NCBI GenBank assembly: GCA_902651635.1
Contig: CACRSC010000024.1
Span: 378,787 to 442,786, forward strand
From: Mastigamoeba balamuthi
Taxonomy: Eukaryota; Evosea; Mastigamoebida; Mastigamoebidae
Length of the DNA: 64,000 nt
Reading direction: 5' to 3'
Below, one piece after another: positions 43,935 through 54,354 of the stretch. Under the pieces are notes generated by a model that was not told the DNA's origin, searched no databases, and worked only from the letters and a program-made list of their open reading frames with translations. The translations under genes were made by a program, and so were the position numbers. Within the stretch, counting starts at the first letter, position 1; each line of letters starts with the position of its first letter.

Positions 43935-45755
43935 AGTGAAACACAATGCTCTCATCTCTCGCAGTTGTGCCCTTCCTCCTCCTCCTCTACCCCTTGTGCA
44001 TGCGCACACACCTTCCCCTCCCTGGCTGGCTGCACAGTTCCCAGAGACCCTTTCATGGTTTTCATGTCTGAGTTCAAACGAGCTCAAGCCAAGTGAAGAA
44101 CAAACTGTGAGTGAAGAAACTGGTTGTGCATCATCGTTTGGATTTGATTTCCCTCTGTGTGTGCGTGCTTGATCTCTCTTGGCCACTCGTCCCCCCCCTC
44201 TGGGAGGGGGAACGAGTGTTGCCCAGGCACCACCACGAGGAGGTGAGAGATCACGGTGCCCGCCAGCGTGCGAGCCCCTACGGGTTGCACGCTGCTCACC
44301 TCACCTCACCTCACCCTCACCCTCCTCTCCACTGTCCGCTCCACTCCACACTCTCCACAGGCTTCCACAGGCTTCCTCGGTCAGGCTCACTCAGCTTATC
44401 CTCAAGCTCATCGTCGCCGACCTCCTCGCAGCCTTCCTGTGTTGTGTGAGGAGAAATGTAAGGGGGGAAAGAGTGAGCAAAAGGCACGAGCAGAAGAGCT
44501 CGCGCTGCGCTCGAGAACAAGGGCAGGGGAATGTCGGCGAGGGGATTCGGTTCGTGCAGGCCGCGGGAAGGGCAGCGAGCACAGCGCGGGCGTGCGGGCG
44601 TGGCGAAGAAAAAAGAGGAGGGAGGGGGAGGACAAAGAGAGACGCACCCCGCAAGACCTCGGCCCTCCACTGCGGGGTGCCCCTGCCCCCTGTGCTGCTG
44701 CTGCCCCGCGACCCTGCGCTCCCGATGCGCAGGCCAGACCGCGAGACCGAGACGTCCCCAGGCTCTGCAGTGTGGCCTTGTTGGTTGGTTAGCGTGACCG
44801 ACAGCGCTGCCATACCAAGAGGCGCCAAGGGGGAGCGAAAAGGGGAGAGCGTGAGCAACGCGCCTGCGAGAGATCCCCTGCGCGCAGCAACGGCCCTGCC
44901 CCTCTGGCCTCCTCTGTGTGGCGCGACCGGGACCTGCAGAGGGCTGGGAGGGCGGGCATCTGGGGGTGAGCAAAGGGAGCGCAATTTGAATTCAAATGGC
45001 CGTGCGCGCGCGTGCGTGCGCCCCCCTTCGAAAATTTTGAAAAGGGCACGCGCGGACGCCCGAGAGCACACAGGGCGCGGCAGGCGTGCCCTCGTCGATG
45101 AGAGGGGGCTGCGGGGGGTCGACGGCGAGGGGGCATACCAGCTGCAGAGGGGCTGGCGAGGGGCTTTGCGTGTGCGTGCGCGGCGCGCGAAAGAAAACAA
45201 GTAAAGAAAAAAGGAACGCGGCGGCGGAGATTCGTCGTCGCTTGGTGGGCGATGACGTCGCCAGGCGCACGCCGCCTGCGGCCCCCGGGGCTGCCTGCTC
45301 GTGGAGGGGGTCGGCGGCCCGTGCGTGGGTGCGCTGTGGGCTGCGCAGTCTGCTCCGCGGGGGCGCGGTGGGGTTGTTTGTTTAATTCTTTTCGCCCCTC
45401 GGGAACGAAATCTTTCTCTTTTTTGGCGGCCCTGGTGCGAGATTTCTGGAGCACAGGGGCGGGAGAGAAACAAAGGCTGGCTGCAGGCACGCACTGGTCT
45501 GCAAGCCAGGCGTTTCTGCTGTCCTCGTGGGCGTTTGCTGCATTCCTTTTTTGAGCTGTCCTTGGCGCCATTTTTGTTGTCGTTTTTGCTTTTGGTACGG
45601 CTGGCTGCTGCTGTTCTGGTTCGCAGACTGACTGTGCTTGTGCTGACTGGACTCGGCTCGTGTGTGTGTCTCCCAGGCCATGTGCCTTGATGATCTGCTT
45701 GCACGGGGAGGGGGCTTGTGGGCTCGCAAGTGCCGTCCCCCTTGTGAGTTTTACT
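43935..45755 (-). repeat. 2-kb repeat, copy 2 (inverted and circularly permuted)
   Basis: The reverse complement matches 1065-1345 (here 43935-44165) and 1515-3115 (here 44166-45755), but the two blocks join at the edge that is open in copy 1, and vice versa. The junction reads GATCAAGCACGCACACACAG on the repeat strand. It lies directly between the dead transposase and the LRR-coiled-coil gene. Confidence 0.8.
44408..44813 (-). CDS. Putative small two-exon gene inside repeat copy 2 (64 aa)
   Basis: Counterpart of the gene at 2451. Exon 1 (44813-44648) is the same length, 166 nt, with one visible silent change; donor GTGCGT is kept. Exon 2 (44436-44408) follows CACAACACAG and ends TGA after RLRGGRRR, one codon longer than copy 1. 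Intron and flanks carry indels while the exon does not, which suggests selection for a protein or a recent conversion. No domain recognised. Confidence 0.35.
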
Positions 45756-45810
45756 TTGTGATACAGCAGTCAAAGCAACATCTTTGTTTGGTACAGTTCG
45801 TTTCCAGTTC

Positions 45811-48214
45811 CTAATTGACGGATGGCGGGGCAGTTCCTCGGAGCATTTCGATCTGCTTAGTCAGGTCCTCTATCGATTTCTGCACTGCTTCCTTGTCTGA
45901 CTGCTGTAGGCGGAGCGATGCCTCGAGTTGCAGGTACTCCTTGCCGGTGCTTTCCTGAAGCTCCTGCATCTCGTGTTGTATCTTTTGCAGCCTCCGCTGG
46001 GCTTTAGTGGACGCATCCTTCTCCCTGTGCACCTTCTGGAGGACAGAGCGGAACACGGTGTCCTTATCAGTTTTGACGCGCCCTATCTCGTTGGACAGAG
46101 CGATGCTCTGGTTGGCGTATTGCATTGCCGCCTGCGACCTCTCCTGGATCGCTGCCTCGATGCGCTTCCTCTCCGAGTCTCTGTCCTCGTCCAGCTGCCG
46201 CAGTGTCTTCTGCGCCTTGTCGAGCCTCTCCTGCGCAGTCTTTGCCGCTGCCCTGACTTCTGCGACGTGCCTTTCCAGCTCGTCGAGCTTCACTTGTTGC
46301 TGTCATTGCGCACGGCGTGTGAGACGGGAGTGACGGAGGCTCGTTCGTGGTTCGGACGTACCGTCATGAGGTCCGTGATCTCGAGGCGGACCCTCTCGAT
46401 GGTGGAGCCGTTGAACCTCTTGCGGTTCTCGAGCAGGCGCTCCTTGATGAGCGTGAAGTTGTGGTACCCGAAGTCGTTGTACTCTGAGCTGAGCGACTGC
46501 AGCGTCGTGTTGACGTCGAGCGCGTTGGCCAGGGCCTCGCCCCCCTCGACGCGGATCTTGTTGTCCGAGAGGTCGAGCACCTGCAGCGTGTGGTTGTGCT
46601 TGAGGGCCTCTGCGATCGACTTGGCCCCCTCGTTTGACAGCTTGAGGCCCTTGAGCGACAGCGACGTCATCGTGGCGTTGCTGGACAGCCCCCCGCACAG
46701 CGCGACCACGCCCTCGTCGCCGATGGGGTTATCCGAGACGTCGAGGTGCTTGAGCGTCGGCAGCTTCTGCATGAGGCTCGCGATGAGGTTCCCCGACGAG
46801 GGCTCGAGGCCGTTGCCCGAGAGGCTCAGGTGCGCGATGGGCACGCGCGCTGTCGTCTTGTCGCCCAGCAGCGCCGCGATGCTGACCAGGCCCACGCTGA
46901 GGATTGAGTTGCGGTCCAGCTGCAGCATCGCCAGCGTCTTGTGCTCGCGCGCGGCCATGGCGATCCTGCCGCGAGGAAGGTCAGCAGCAGCGACGCGGCA
47001 AAGGGGATGACAGGGGCAGGGGCGCACTTCCTGGAGCCCGACTTGCCGATCCTGTTGTCCGAGAGGTCGAGGCGAGTGAGCCTGGGGCACGAGGTCATGA
47101 TGTTGGCCACGTGGCCCGCCGCCACGGCGTCGATGTTGTTGTGCGCCAGCACGAGGGTCTCGAGCGAGGGCCCCGAGAGGCTGCCGGCCAGCAGGCCCGC
47201 GGCCTCCTCTCCCAGCCCGTTGGCGCTGAGGTCGATGACGGCGAGGCTGCTGCTCGCGAGGCCCCCGCAGAAGGCCTTGAGGCCCTCGGCGCTGAAGCCG
47301 GCCTCCCTCGCGTAGATCCTCGCCAGGACGGGGTTGGCGGTCGCCGCCTGCGCCGCTGCCAGGGCCCCCTGCGCGGCAGCCGCTGCCTGTCAGAGCGCAG
47401 CAGGCAGGCGTGTGCTGGCGTGTGGCAGGCGTGCCTTGACGCCGAGGCGGTTGCGGGTGTTGCCCATGATGCCGCTGAGGTCCACCGAGGTCACGTAGCG
47501 GTTCTTCTTGAGGGCCTCGAAGATGTCTGCGGCGCCCTGGGGCCTGCGGAGCGAGGCAGGGAGGCAGGGAGGCGGGGAGTCAGAGGGCGGGGGACAGGGC
47601 CAGGGGCGAGGGGCAGAGAGTGGGAGAAGGGAGGGAAGGAGACCCGATCTCGCAGCCGCGGAGGTCGAGGGAGCAGAGGGCGCCGTTGTCCTCGAGCATG
47701 GAGGCGAGGGCGAGGGAGCCGGCGTCCCCGATGGGGTTGCCGCTGAGGTCCAGCGCGTAGAAGAGGTCCCTGTCCCCCCGCAGGTACTTGGCGATCACCC
47801 CCACGCTCCGCGGCCCGATCCCCATGTCCGGCACGTGGAAGCTCGGCCTGCCCACCCTCGCGCGTCAGGGGCTGCGCCTGGCGCCTGGCGACGGGGGACG
47901 CAGGTGCGCTGCGCACGGGAAGCAGTTGGCCCGCATGATCTCCAGGAAGCGCGACATGCGCCGCTCGTCCCCGCTCCCCGACGTCACCATGTTCAGGTCC
48001 TGCGCCGCAGCCGCTCCGTCAGCGTGCAGGGCGCAGGGCGCAGGGGGCAGAGGCGCACAGCGTTCTTGGCAGCAAAGACGCGCTCGATGAGGGAGTCGGG
48101 CAGCACGGGCTCCGCGTCGGGGGGCAGCCGCCGCAGCGCCGTGGCCGCCCGCGACATGGTGGCCACCGTCATGGGGCGCGAGGGCAGCGAGCGTGTGACG
48201 GGTCTGCTCAGCAT
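45811..48214 (-). CDS. Leucine-rich repeat plus C-terminal coiled-coil protein (667 aa)
   Basis: Exons, minus strand: 48214-48059, 47999-47917, 47847-47644, 47543-47435, 47386-47028, 46965-46362, 46299-45811; sum 668 codons. The N-terminus is basic and Ser/Arg-rich (LSRPVTRSLPSRP). RanGAP/NLR-type LRRs run from about 85 to 480: LFYALDLSGNPIGDAGSLAL, LTRLDLSDNRIGKSG, LKHLDVSDNPIGDEG, LQVLDLSDNKIRVEGGEALA. The last exon is a 160-residue charged coiled coil (ELERHVAEVRAAAKTAQERL... QKSIEDLTKQIEML). The layout resembles LRRC45-type centrosomal proteins, but no specific orthology can be claimed. Introns mostly use GTGCGC; intron 4 is GC-AG (47434-47387). A GTATCTGCCC word lies about 100 bases upstream (48316-48325). 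Confidence 0.85.
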
Positions 48215-48557
48215 CGACTGCAGCTGCAGGCGCGGCCTCTCCGCTGCTCTATTATTAGCTCGCTCGCCAGCTCTGCTCTGCCTGCACGTCACAGAAAGAT
48301 CTTCCTGCCCCGTATCTGCCCTGTTGAGGTGGCCGGCTCTGACACCCGCTCCCCCTGGCTCTGCTCCGTGCCCGTGCCCCCTGCGGTGCAGGACGCTGGC
48401 ACGCACAAGGCACCCCAGCCCCAGCAGCAGCCCCGGACAACTCATTCGCACGGGGACCCCTCCTGCGTGCGGTGCGGCCCGGGGCAGTTGTCTTGAGGGG
48501 CAGTGTGAACCGCTGTGTGCTTTATACTCTCTCAAAGACGGCGTGCGCTGCTGCCGC

Positions 48558-48590
<33 letters not shown>

Positions 48591-48591
48591 G
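48215..48591. other. Spacer between LRR-coiled-coil start and RhoGEF stop
   Basis: Non-coding by frame. It contains GAAAGATCTTCC (48294-48305) and CCCCGTATCTGCCC (48312-48325), candidate promoter words of the downstream minus-strand LRR gene, and a CTG run near 48555-48590 at the RhoGEF 3' end. Confidence 0.4.
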
Positions 48592-50712
48592 CTAGCGGGG
48601 GGAGAGGGCAGCGTCGCACTGGCACTCGGAGATGCAGAGGGTGAGGTCGCGCTGCCAGCCCTCGCTGTCGCAGTCGGCCTTGAGGGTCCAGGCCACCTTG
48701 GCCCCGCCCGCGCCTGCCCGCGTGTGCAGCACCGCCTTGCTGCCGCCCACGGCGAACTTGGCGACGGCCGCGAGGGCCACCCACGCCACGAGCACGAACC
48801 TGCGGACGCCGGGCACGGCCACCAGCAGCGACGAGCAGGCGGCGCGGTCCTTGCAGACCACGAGGGCGTCGCTCAGGAGGAAGCAGTAGGGGCGCCTCGA
48901 CGTGAGGCGGTCGCCCGCCCGCTCGACGTACTTGAGCTTGCCCTCGCGCACCAGCCGCCGCTCGATGTCGACGAGCTGCGGGGGCTGCGGGCCGCAGCGG
49001 CTCCAGTCGATCGAGGCCTCGAGGGCCACGAGGCGGCGGACGGCGTCGCCGCGGGAGGGGTCGATGAAGGAGTTGAGGGCGGTGACGACGTCGGTGAGGC
49101 TGTCGATGGCGCGGGGCAGCACGAGGGCGTCGCTGTGGTCCGCCGGCGTGTAGCGCACGAGCTCCTTGGCGAGCAGCATGTAGCGGGGCAGGCGCTGCAC
49201 GGGCAGCACGAGGAAGCTCGCCAGCGTCAGCCCGCTCTGCTGCGAGCGCTCGAACATGCGCACCTGGGCCGCAAAGGCGGGGTACTTGGCCACCAGGTAC
49301 TTGAGCATCTCGAGCGAGCCCGTGTAGGCCGCCAGGTACTTGCGGTAGGGCGCGTACATGCCCGCCGCGTGGTCCAGCAGCACGTCGCCCAGCGTGGCGC
49401 TGTCGCTCCAGGGGCTCGTGCGCTCGCCCAGGTGCGCCATGAGCACCGCGTGTATGTCGGCGATCTCGTCCACGTTGTTGAACACCGCCTCCACCTCCCG
49501 CGCCGTCGGCAGCGCGTGCCCCGCGTCCGAGGCGCCGTCGTGCATCGACCCCCCGACGAGGCCCCCGATGGCGTACTCGAGCGAGCGGATGGGGTGCAGC
49601 AGCTGGCGCACCATCGCCCGCAGCCCCTCGACGTAGTTGTGCTCCGTCTCGAGCAGCTCCAGCGCCACGCGCCGCCGCACGGCGTTGGCTGCCCGCCTGC
49701 GCGCCAGCTCCGTCGTGGCCCGCGCCTTGAGCTGCACGCAGCTCGCGTGCACCGTCAGCAGGGGCAGCAGCCGCCTGCCCCCCGCGCCCTGCGCCGCTGC
49801 CGCTGCCGCCGCGTGGGGGCCGTGCTGCGTCTGCGACGTGCTCTTGCGGGCCACCACGAGGGGCGCCGGGGCCGTGGCAGCGGCGGCTGAGGCGTCGCCC
49901 TCGGGGGCAGGGGGGCCGTCGGCGTCGGCCTGGTCGAGGGCAGCGCGGTAGGCGTGGCCGAGGTCGAACCTGTCGCGCATGAAGGCGAGGATGGCCGCGA
50001 TGGCCTCCTCGCTGCCCGCCGCCAGCGCCTGGGGCGCCGCCGCGTGCACCGCGCTCAGCGTGCTGCGGGCCAGCACCTCGTACAGCGCCTGCACCAGCTC
50101 CTCTGCGCTCCCCTCGCTCTCGGGCGCCCTCGGGGCTCTCGGGGCCTCCGGGGCCTCCGGGGCCGCCTCTGCCGCTGCCGCTGCCGCTGCCTCTGCCTGC
50201 AGCGCTGGGGCTGGCGCTGGCACCGAGAGGGACGAGGGCGCAGGGGGCGCGGGGCCCAGAGTGCCGGCGGCCTTGTCGGGGATGGCGGGGATGGCAGGGG
50301 TGTCGGGAGTGTCGGGGGCGAGGGAGGCAGTGAGGGAGCGGGCGAGGAGGAGGATGAGGCGCAGCGTGGCCCTCGTCCTGGCAGCGGCAGCGTCGCGGCC
50401 GCTGGGAGAGGCGCAGGGGGAGGGCTGCTGCTGCTGCCCAGCGGGGCCCATGACGAGGAGCTGGCCGCCAGCGCCCACGCCCGCCAGCTTCTGGTTGGCC
50501 CAGACGACCAGCTCCGTGAGGGGTGCGGGGCTCTTGTGCCGCTCCCTCGCCCCCTCCTCCTCTTGCTGCTGCAGGGGCGCCAGAGGGCTCCCTCCTGCCC
50601 CCTCCTCCTCCTCTGCCGCCCTCTCTGGCGCTGCCCCTTCCTCTGCGCCCCCCTTGCCCTCCTCCCCCTGCTGCTCCTGCTGCTCCTGCTGCTGCTGTTG
50701 CTGCTGCTCCAT
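48592..50712 (-). CDS. Dbl-family RhoGEF (DH-PH), 706 aa
   Basis: A single exon. The N-terminus is Gln/Glu-rich. TELVVWANQKLAGVG and a following helical region with LAFMRDRFDLGHAY may be a divergent calponin-homology domain, as in several amoebal RhoGEFs, but this is weak. The DH domain (about 390-580) has CR1 ALELLETEHNYVEGLRAMV and CR3 SFLVLPVQRLPRYMLLAKEL. The PH domain follows: REGKLKYVERAGDRL, YCFLLSDALVVCKD, and a C-terminal helix with EGWQRDLTLCIS. Role: GDP-GTP exchange on a Rho/Rac GTPase at the membrane-cytoskeleton interface. The start is the ATG before the Gln run; the frame is open further upstream but the text there is not protein-like. Confidence 0.9.
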   Translation of the reverse strand: MEQQQQQQQEQQEQQGEEGKGGAEEGAAPERAAEEEEGAGGSPLAPLQQQEEEGARERHKSPAPLTELVVWANQKLAGVGAGGQLLVMGPAGQQQQPSPCASPSGRDAAAARTRATLRLILLLARSLTASLAPDTPDTPAIPAIPDKAAGTLGPAPPAPSSLSVPAPAPALQAEAAAAAAAEAAPEAPEAPRAPRAPESEGSAEELVQALYEVLARSTLSAVHAAAPQALAAGSEEAIAAILAFMRDRFDLGHAYRAALDQADADGPPAPEGDASAAAATAPAPLVVARKSTSQTQHGPHAAAAAAAQGAGGRRLLPLLTVHASCVQLKARATTELARRRAANAVRRRVALELLETEHNYVEGLRAMVRQLLHPIRSLEYAIGGLVGGSMHDGASDAGHALPTAREVEAVFNNVDEIADIHAVLMAHLGERTSPWSDSATLGDVLLDHAAGMYAPYRKYLAAYTGSLEMLKYLVAKYPAFAAQVRMFERSQQSGLTLASFLVLPVQRLPRYMLLAKELVRYTPADHSDALVLPRAIDSLTDVVTALNSFIDPSRGDAVRRLVALEASIDWSRCGPQPPQLVDIERRLVREGKLKYVERAGDRLTSRRPYCFLLSDALVVCKDRAACSSLLVAVPGVRRFVLVAWVALAAVAKFAVGGSKAVLHTRAGAGGAKVAWTLKADCDSEGWQRDLTLCISECQCDAALSPR

Positions 50713-51173
50713 GTGCCAGCGGCTACGCCTGGGCCAACGGCGTTGCTTGTGTTGCTGATACCGGTATCTGCTGCCCCTCCCATATCTTCCTTCTTGGTAT
50801 TCCGCCGTGATTTCCCTTGCCTCCTCATTCTCCTGACGCTCGCATTCAGAGTTCAGCAGGCCTCCACAGCCACACTGCCTCTCCTGTGAGAATCCATGTT
50901 TGGCTACGCTTCCAGTCTGCAGTCCACGACGTGTGCACGTCGGTATGCGTGGCCAGCAGTAGCTGCCCTGTGTTGGTCTGCTCCTCTGCATACTCGGATG
51001 CTGGCAGTTGCCTGCTGCTCTTCGCAAGATGGGACAGTGCACGGTGGCTGCTGTTGGTGTCTGCCGAGCCACCATGCAGCATGCGTGGTCTCAGTCCCAA
51101 GACCGCGTGATTACGGCAGCGTGGGGGTGTCGTTGTCCTTTGTTCTGCCCATCGGGTGCCTCGCATGAGTGGT
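50713..51173. other. Spacer upstream of RhoGEF, downstream of GT92 gene
   Basis: TGATACCGGTATCTGC (50757-50772) and CCCATATCTTCC (50778-50789) sit 45-80 bases before the RhoGEF ATG, another instance of the recurrent promoter word. The rest is moderately AT-rich without a convincing gene. Confidence 0.4.
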
Positions 51174-52688
51174 CTAGGGTGTGTGCTCCTCCCTCTGGCC
51201 CGCGGCAGCCCGCACTCGGCAGGTGCTGGCGAGGGCTGGGGCCGGGGCGCTGCAGGACGGCGGGGGGGCGGCGGCGTAGGGAGGGCGCTGCAGGGCGGCC
51301 CTGAGGAGGGGCGCTGCCCAGAGGATCCCCGTGTCGGTGGCGTCGGGGTTGTCAGCGGGCCCGCGCGTGCGCGCCCCCCTGTAGTTGCGGTAGTGGTTGA
51401 CGCGCAGCGTCTCGGGGTCGGCCAGCAGCAGCCGCTCGGGGGCAGCGCGTGCGCCGTCGCACATGTGGACCATGAGGGTCTGGCAGAGGGCGGGGCGGGC
51501 GGCCACCTTGGTGTTGGCGCTCCTGTTGGACCTGCGCGTGAACTGCTCGATGAGGAGGCCGCGGCCCTCGGCGTAGGGGGCGTCGGGGTCGCCGGCGGGC
51601 GAGTAGGAGACCATGGGGAGGGCCACGTAGTCGTAGGCGGCGCCGAGGCCCTGGAGCCAGCGGGCGAGGTCCCTGTGGCCGGCGGGGCTGTGGGCAAACT
51701 CGTCGAGGCTGAGGTAGAGGGCCCAGTCGGCCGTCTCTGCTGCGCGCCACATGCAGTGCGAGAGGGCTGCGATCTCGTCGTAGTAGCCGCGGGCGCGGCG
51801 CACGAGGGCCCCGCTGTACGTCGTCCAGTTGCGGTAGTGGCGCACCAGGCCCCCCCGCAGGTAGGGCCCCCAGAAGGCCCCGTGCTCGCCGTCGCGGTCG
51901 TAGACGAGCAGCGCGTCGACGCCCAGCAGCGCGTGGTAGGCCACCCACTGCTGCACGGCCGTGCCGGGCAGGGGCCCCCACATGGGCGTCGTGCAGAGCG
52001 CCAGCCGCCGTGGGCGGGGGCCCCGCATCCGCACCCGCCGCGCCCGCGTGCGCAGGACCCCGGGGGCGTGGCGGGGCCCCGAGAGCAGCAGGGCGACGGG
52101 CAGGGCGGCGGGGAGGGGGCCCGAGAGGAGGGGGCCGAGGTCGCAGTCGACAAAGAGGACGGGGCGGAAGAACCTGTTGTACGAGGCGCTGCAGGGCACA
52201 GAGGGCCCCGTGGCACCGCCCAGAGCACCGGCCAGGGCGCAGCGGATGGCGAGGGAGGGGATGCGCTCGCTGCCGACGCCGTTGGTGTCGAAGAGGAGCT
52301 GGGGCTGCGGGGGCTCCACGTGGGCCACAGCCTGCAGGCGCCCCGTGGCCTCGTCCACCCGCGCGTCAAACACCAGCACCCTGTCCCCCTCCCCGCTGCC
52401 GCTGCCGCTGCCGAGCAGGGGCAGCAGCGCCTCGGCGTAGCCCCCGCTGCTGCTGCTGCCTCTCCACCAGTGGTCTCTCCCCTCTGCCTCTCCCTCGCCC
52501 TCTCTGCCGCTCTCCCTCCTCTGCTCCGCCTCTGCCCCCGGTGCAGCAGCCACGGCCCCCGGCGGCAGACAGCAGTGCACCGCCAGCACCGCCAGCACCG
52601 CCACAAGGGCGGGCAGCCGCAGGGCGCTCTCTGGGGGGCAGAGCCACAGCCACCTCCGCCCGCCCTCTCCCTTGGCCTTGTCGCTCAT
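51174..52688 (-). CDS. Glycosyltransferase family 92-like type II membrane protein (504 aa)
   Basis: A single exon. There is a short cytosolic N-terminus, one membrane segment at about 23-45 (LPALVAVLAVLAVHCC), a Ser/Gly/Glu-rich stem, then a GT92 (DUF23) catalytic domain from about 190. Its marks are VQQWVAYHALLGVDALLVYD, HYRNW, a conserved acidic motif in WALYLSLDEFAHS (the DxD-like site), KVAARPALCQTLMVHMC and LRVNHYRNY. Family knowledge: GT92 members add galactose or related sugars to glycans in the Golgi lumen; animal members extend core-fucosylated N-glycans. The donor sugar here cannot be read. It shares a short divergent promoter (52689-52913) with the F-box gene. Confidence 0.85.
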   Translation of the reverse strand: MSDKAKGEGGRRWLWLCPPESALRLPALVAVLAVLAVHCCLPPGAVAAAPGAEAEQRRESGREGEGEAEGRDHWWRGSSSSGGYAEALLPLLGSGSGSGEGDRVLVFDARVDEATGRLQAVAHVEPPQPQLLFDTNGVGSERIPSLAIRCALAGALGGATGPSVPCSASYNRFFRPVLFVDCDLGPLLSGPLPAALPVALLLSGPRHAPGVLRTRARRVRMRGPRPRRLALCTTPMWGPLPGTAVQQWVAYHALLGVDALLVYDRDGEHGAFWGPYLRGGLVRHYRNWTTYSGALVRRARGYYDEIAALSHCMWRAAETADWALYLSLDEFAHSPAGHRDLARWLQGLGAAYDYVALPMVSYSPAGDPDAPYAEGRGLLIEQFTRRSNRSANTKVAARPALCQTLMVHMCDGARAAPERLLLADPETLRVNHYRNYRGARTRGPADNPDATDTGILWAAPLLRAALQRPPYAAAPPPSCSAPAPALASTCRVRAAAGQREEHTP

Positions 52689-52913
52689 GGCTCCGCCTGT
52701 CCTGCCCGCGCGCTCTCCCTCTCTCTGTGTCGCTGTGCAGAGGCCTCTGTGGGTCTGAGCGGCACAGCGGCGCTTGTGTGTGCGTCGTGTTTGGTCGCTT
52801 GATTTGCGCAGTTGATATTCGGCCACGTGTAAAACGGACTCGCCCAGGGGCGCAGAGAATCCCGTTTTCATTGTGCTTATAAGACAGCTGCCCAGGCCTG
52901 GGACACCGCAGCC
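52689..52913. promoter_or_regulatory. Divergent promoter of GT92 and F-box genes
   Basis: 225 bp separate the two ATGs. TTGATATTCGGCCACG (52811-52826) and TGCTTATAAG (52874-52883, TATA-like, about 35 bases before the F-box ATG) are the only AT-rich words. Confidence 0.4.
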
Positions 52914-54004
52914 ATGTCGCTGGAGCTGATGCCTGCCAACGTCCTCGAGTGTGTGGCCCACTGGCTGCTGTGCGGCAGCGGCAGCAGCGGCAGCAGCGGC
53001 AGGGGCAGCGTGGCCGAGGGGCTTGCGGCGCTGGGGTCGCTGGCCCAGGCGAGCAGGGCCCTCCACAGCGCTGTCCTCTGCAACGACCTCTGGGACCGCC
53101 TCGTCTGGCCCCTCCTCGCCGGCCCCGCCCACCGCCAGGCCCGCGACGAGGCCGCCGCCCGCATCCGCTGCTTCAGCCGCAAGCAGGCACGCCTCTGCAG
53201 CCACTGCAGCCGCTGCAGCCCCGCGGGTGCAATTGATCGCAGCTGACAGAGAGCGGGCACCGGGCGGCAGAGGCCCGGGGCCACGGCCGCCGCGGGCTAC
53301 AGCAGGGCGATGCTCGTGGCGGCGGGGGTGTACCCGAGGCGCGAGGCCCCGGCGGGGAGGGGCGAGTGGCTGCGGGAGGTGGTGGTGGAGAGCGCGGCTG
53401 TGCGGGAGCTGCTGCTGCACAAGAGCGACTTTGTGTACCTGGCGCGCTCCCGCGTCAAGTCCTCGTGCTGCATCGACCCCAGGACCAGTGCGCTCCTCCC
53501 ATGCGCAGAAGAGAGCTCACGAGGGGCCTGGGCCTGGGCCTGGGCCTGGCGTGCAGACGCGCGCAAGATACTGAGCAGGCGGTACAGCGTGCGGGCTGTC
53601 ACAGGGCGCGCCATCTTCAAGTGGGGCAGCCTCCTCGGTGCGCCTCTCTCCCTCTCTCGCTCTCGCTCTCGCTCTCTCTCTCTCTCTCTCGCTCGCTCTG
53701 CTGTGCTCGCTCTCCCTCTGTGGCGCTCTGCGGCGGCTCTGCTCCCCCGCTCTCTGCTCACTGTGCTGCTACTGCGGCCGCTCTCGCAGAGCTCCTCAGA
53801 GAGAAGGAGCGCCGCGCCCTGCGCCGCATCGCACCGCCTGCTGTATCTGCTCACCCTGCCCCCGACGGCCGCAGCCCTGTGCACCGCCGCCACGACGACG
53901 ACGACGACGACGATGACGACGACGGCGCCCCTCTGCCCCAGCAGCAGCAGGAGGGGGGCACCAGCAGCGCCCCTGGCGACAGCGACAGCGCTGCTGCCCT
54001 GTAG
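52914..54004 (+). CDS. F-box protein (268 aa)
   Basis: Exons 52914-53186, 53250-53487, 53557-53637 and 53790-54004 close exactly. The F-box is at residues 3-70: LELMPANVLECVAHWL, LGSLAQASRALHSAVLCNDL, WDRLVWPLL, the L/P..+L..I..+L then C..W..+ pattern, with a Ser/Gly insert between its first two helices. The middle has EWLREVVVESAAVRELL and a basic TGRAIFKWGS element. The C-terminus has a run of about ten Asp followed by a Gln/Ser tail. Family knowledge: F-box proteins bring substrates to SCF ubiquitin ligases through Skp1. No WD40, LRR or Kelch substrate domain is visible. Intron 1 (53187-53249) is GC-AG with GCACGC; the others use GTGCGC. Confidence 0.75.
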
Positions 54005-54354
54005 AGCTCCTGTGAGGCGCCGCTGCTGCCGCTGCTGCCGCTGCTCGAGCAAGTGGTCAGAGTGAGAGGCGTGTGCCGCCCCTGCAGATATTCATATCCA
54101 AGGAATCAAGGAATCCGGGGAGCCCTTTGCCCCGCATTTAATATCTGCCCCCTAAGTTATTGTCTGCTCTCGTCTGTGCTCTGCGGCCCTCTGCCCCTCC
54201 CTGCCGTCCGAGCAGCGCACAGCCGCAGCGACAGCGGCAGCGACAGACCCACGCGGCACACACACACACACAAGCACAGAGGCACAGAGGGCAGGGCAGA
54301 GAGCCTCGGAGCTCAGAGGCAGCCAGCAGAGGCCACAGAGGGCCATAGAAGGCC
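54005..54354. other. Spacer with candidate promoter of coiled-coil gene
   Basis: CTGCAGATATTCATATCC (54083-54100) and TTAATATCTGCCCC (54138-54151) are related to the AGATATC word. A CA run (54258-54272) follows. No gene seen. Confidence 0.4.

Noticed and set aside
44179-45204. 341-codon + frame across repeat copy 2
   Set aside because: Antisense to the conserved small exon and not preserved in copy 1.
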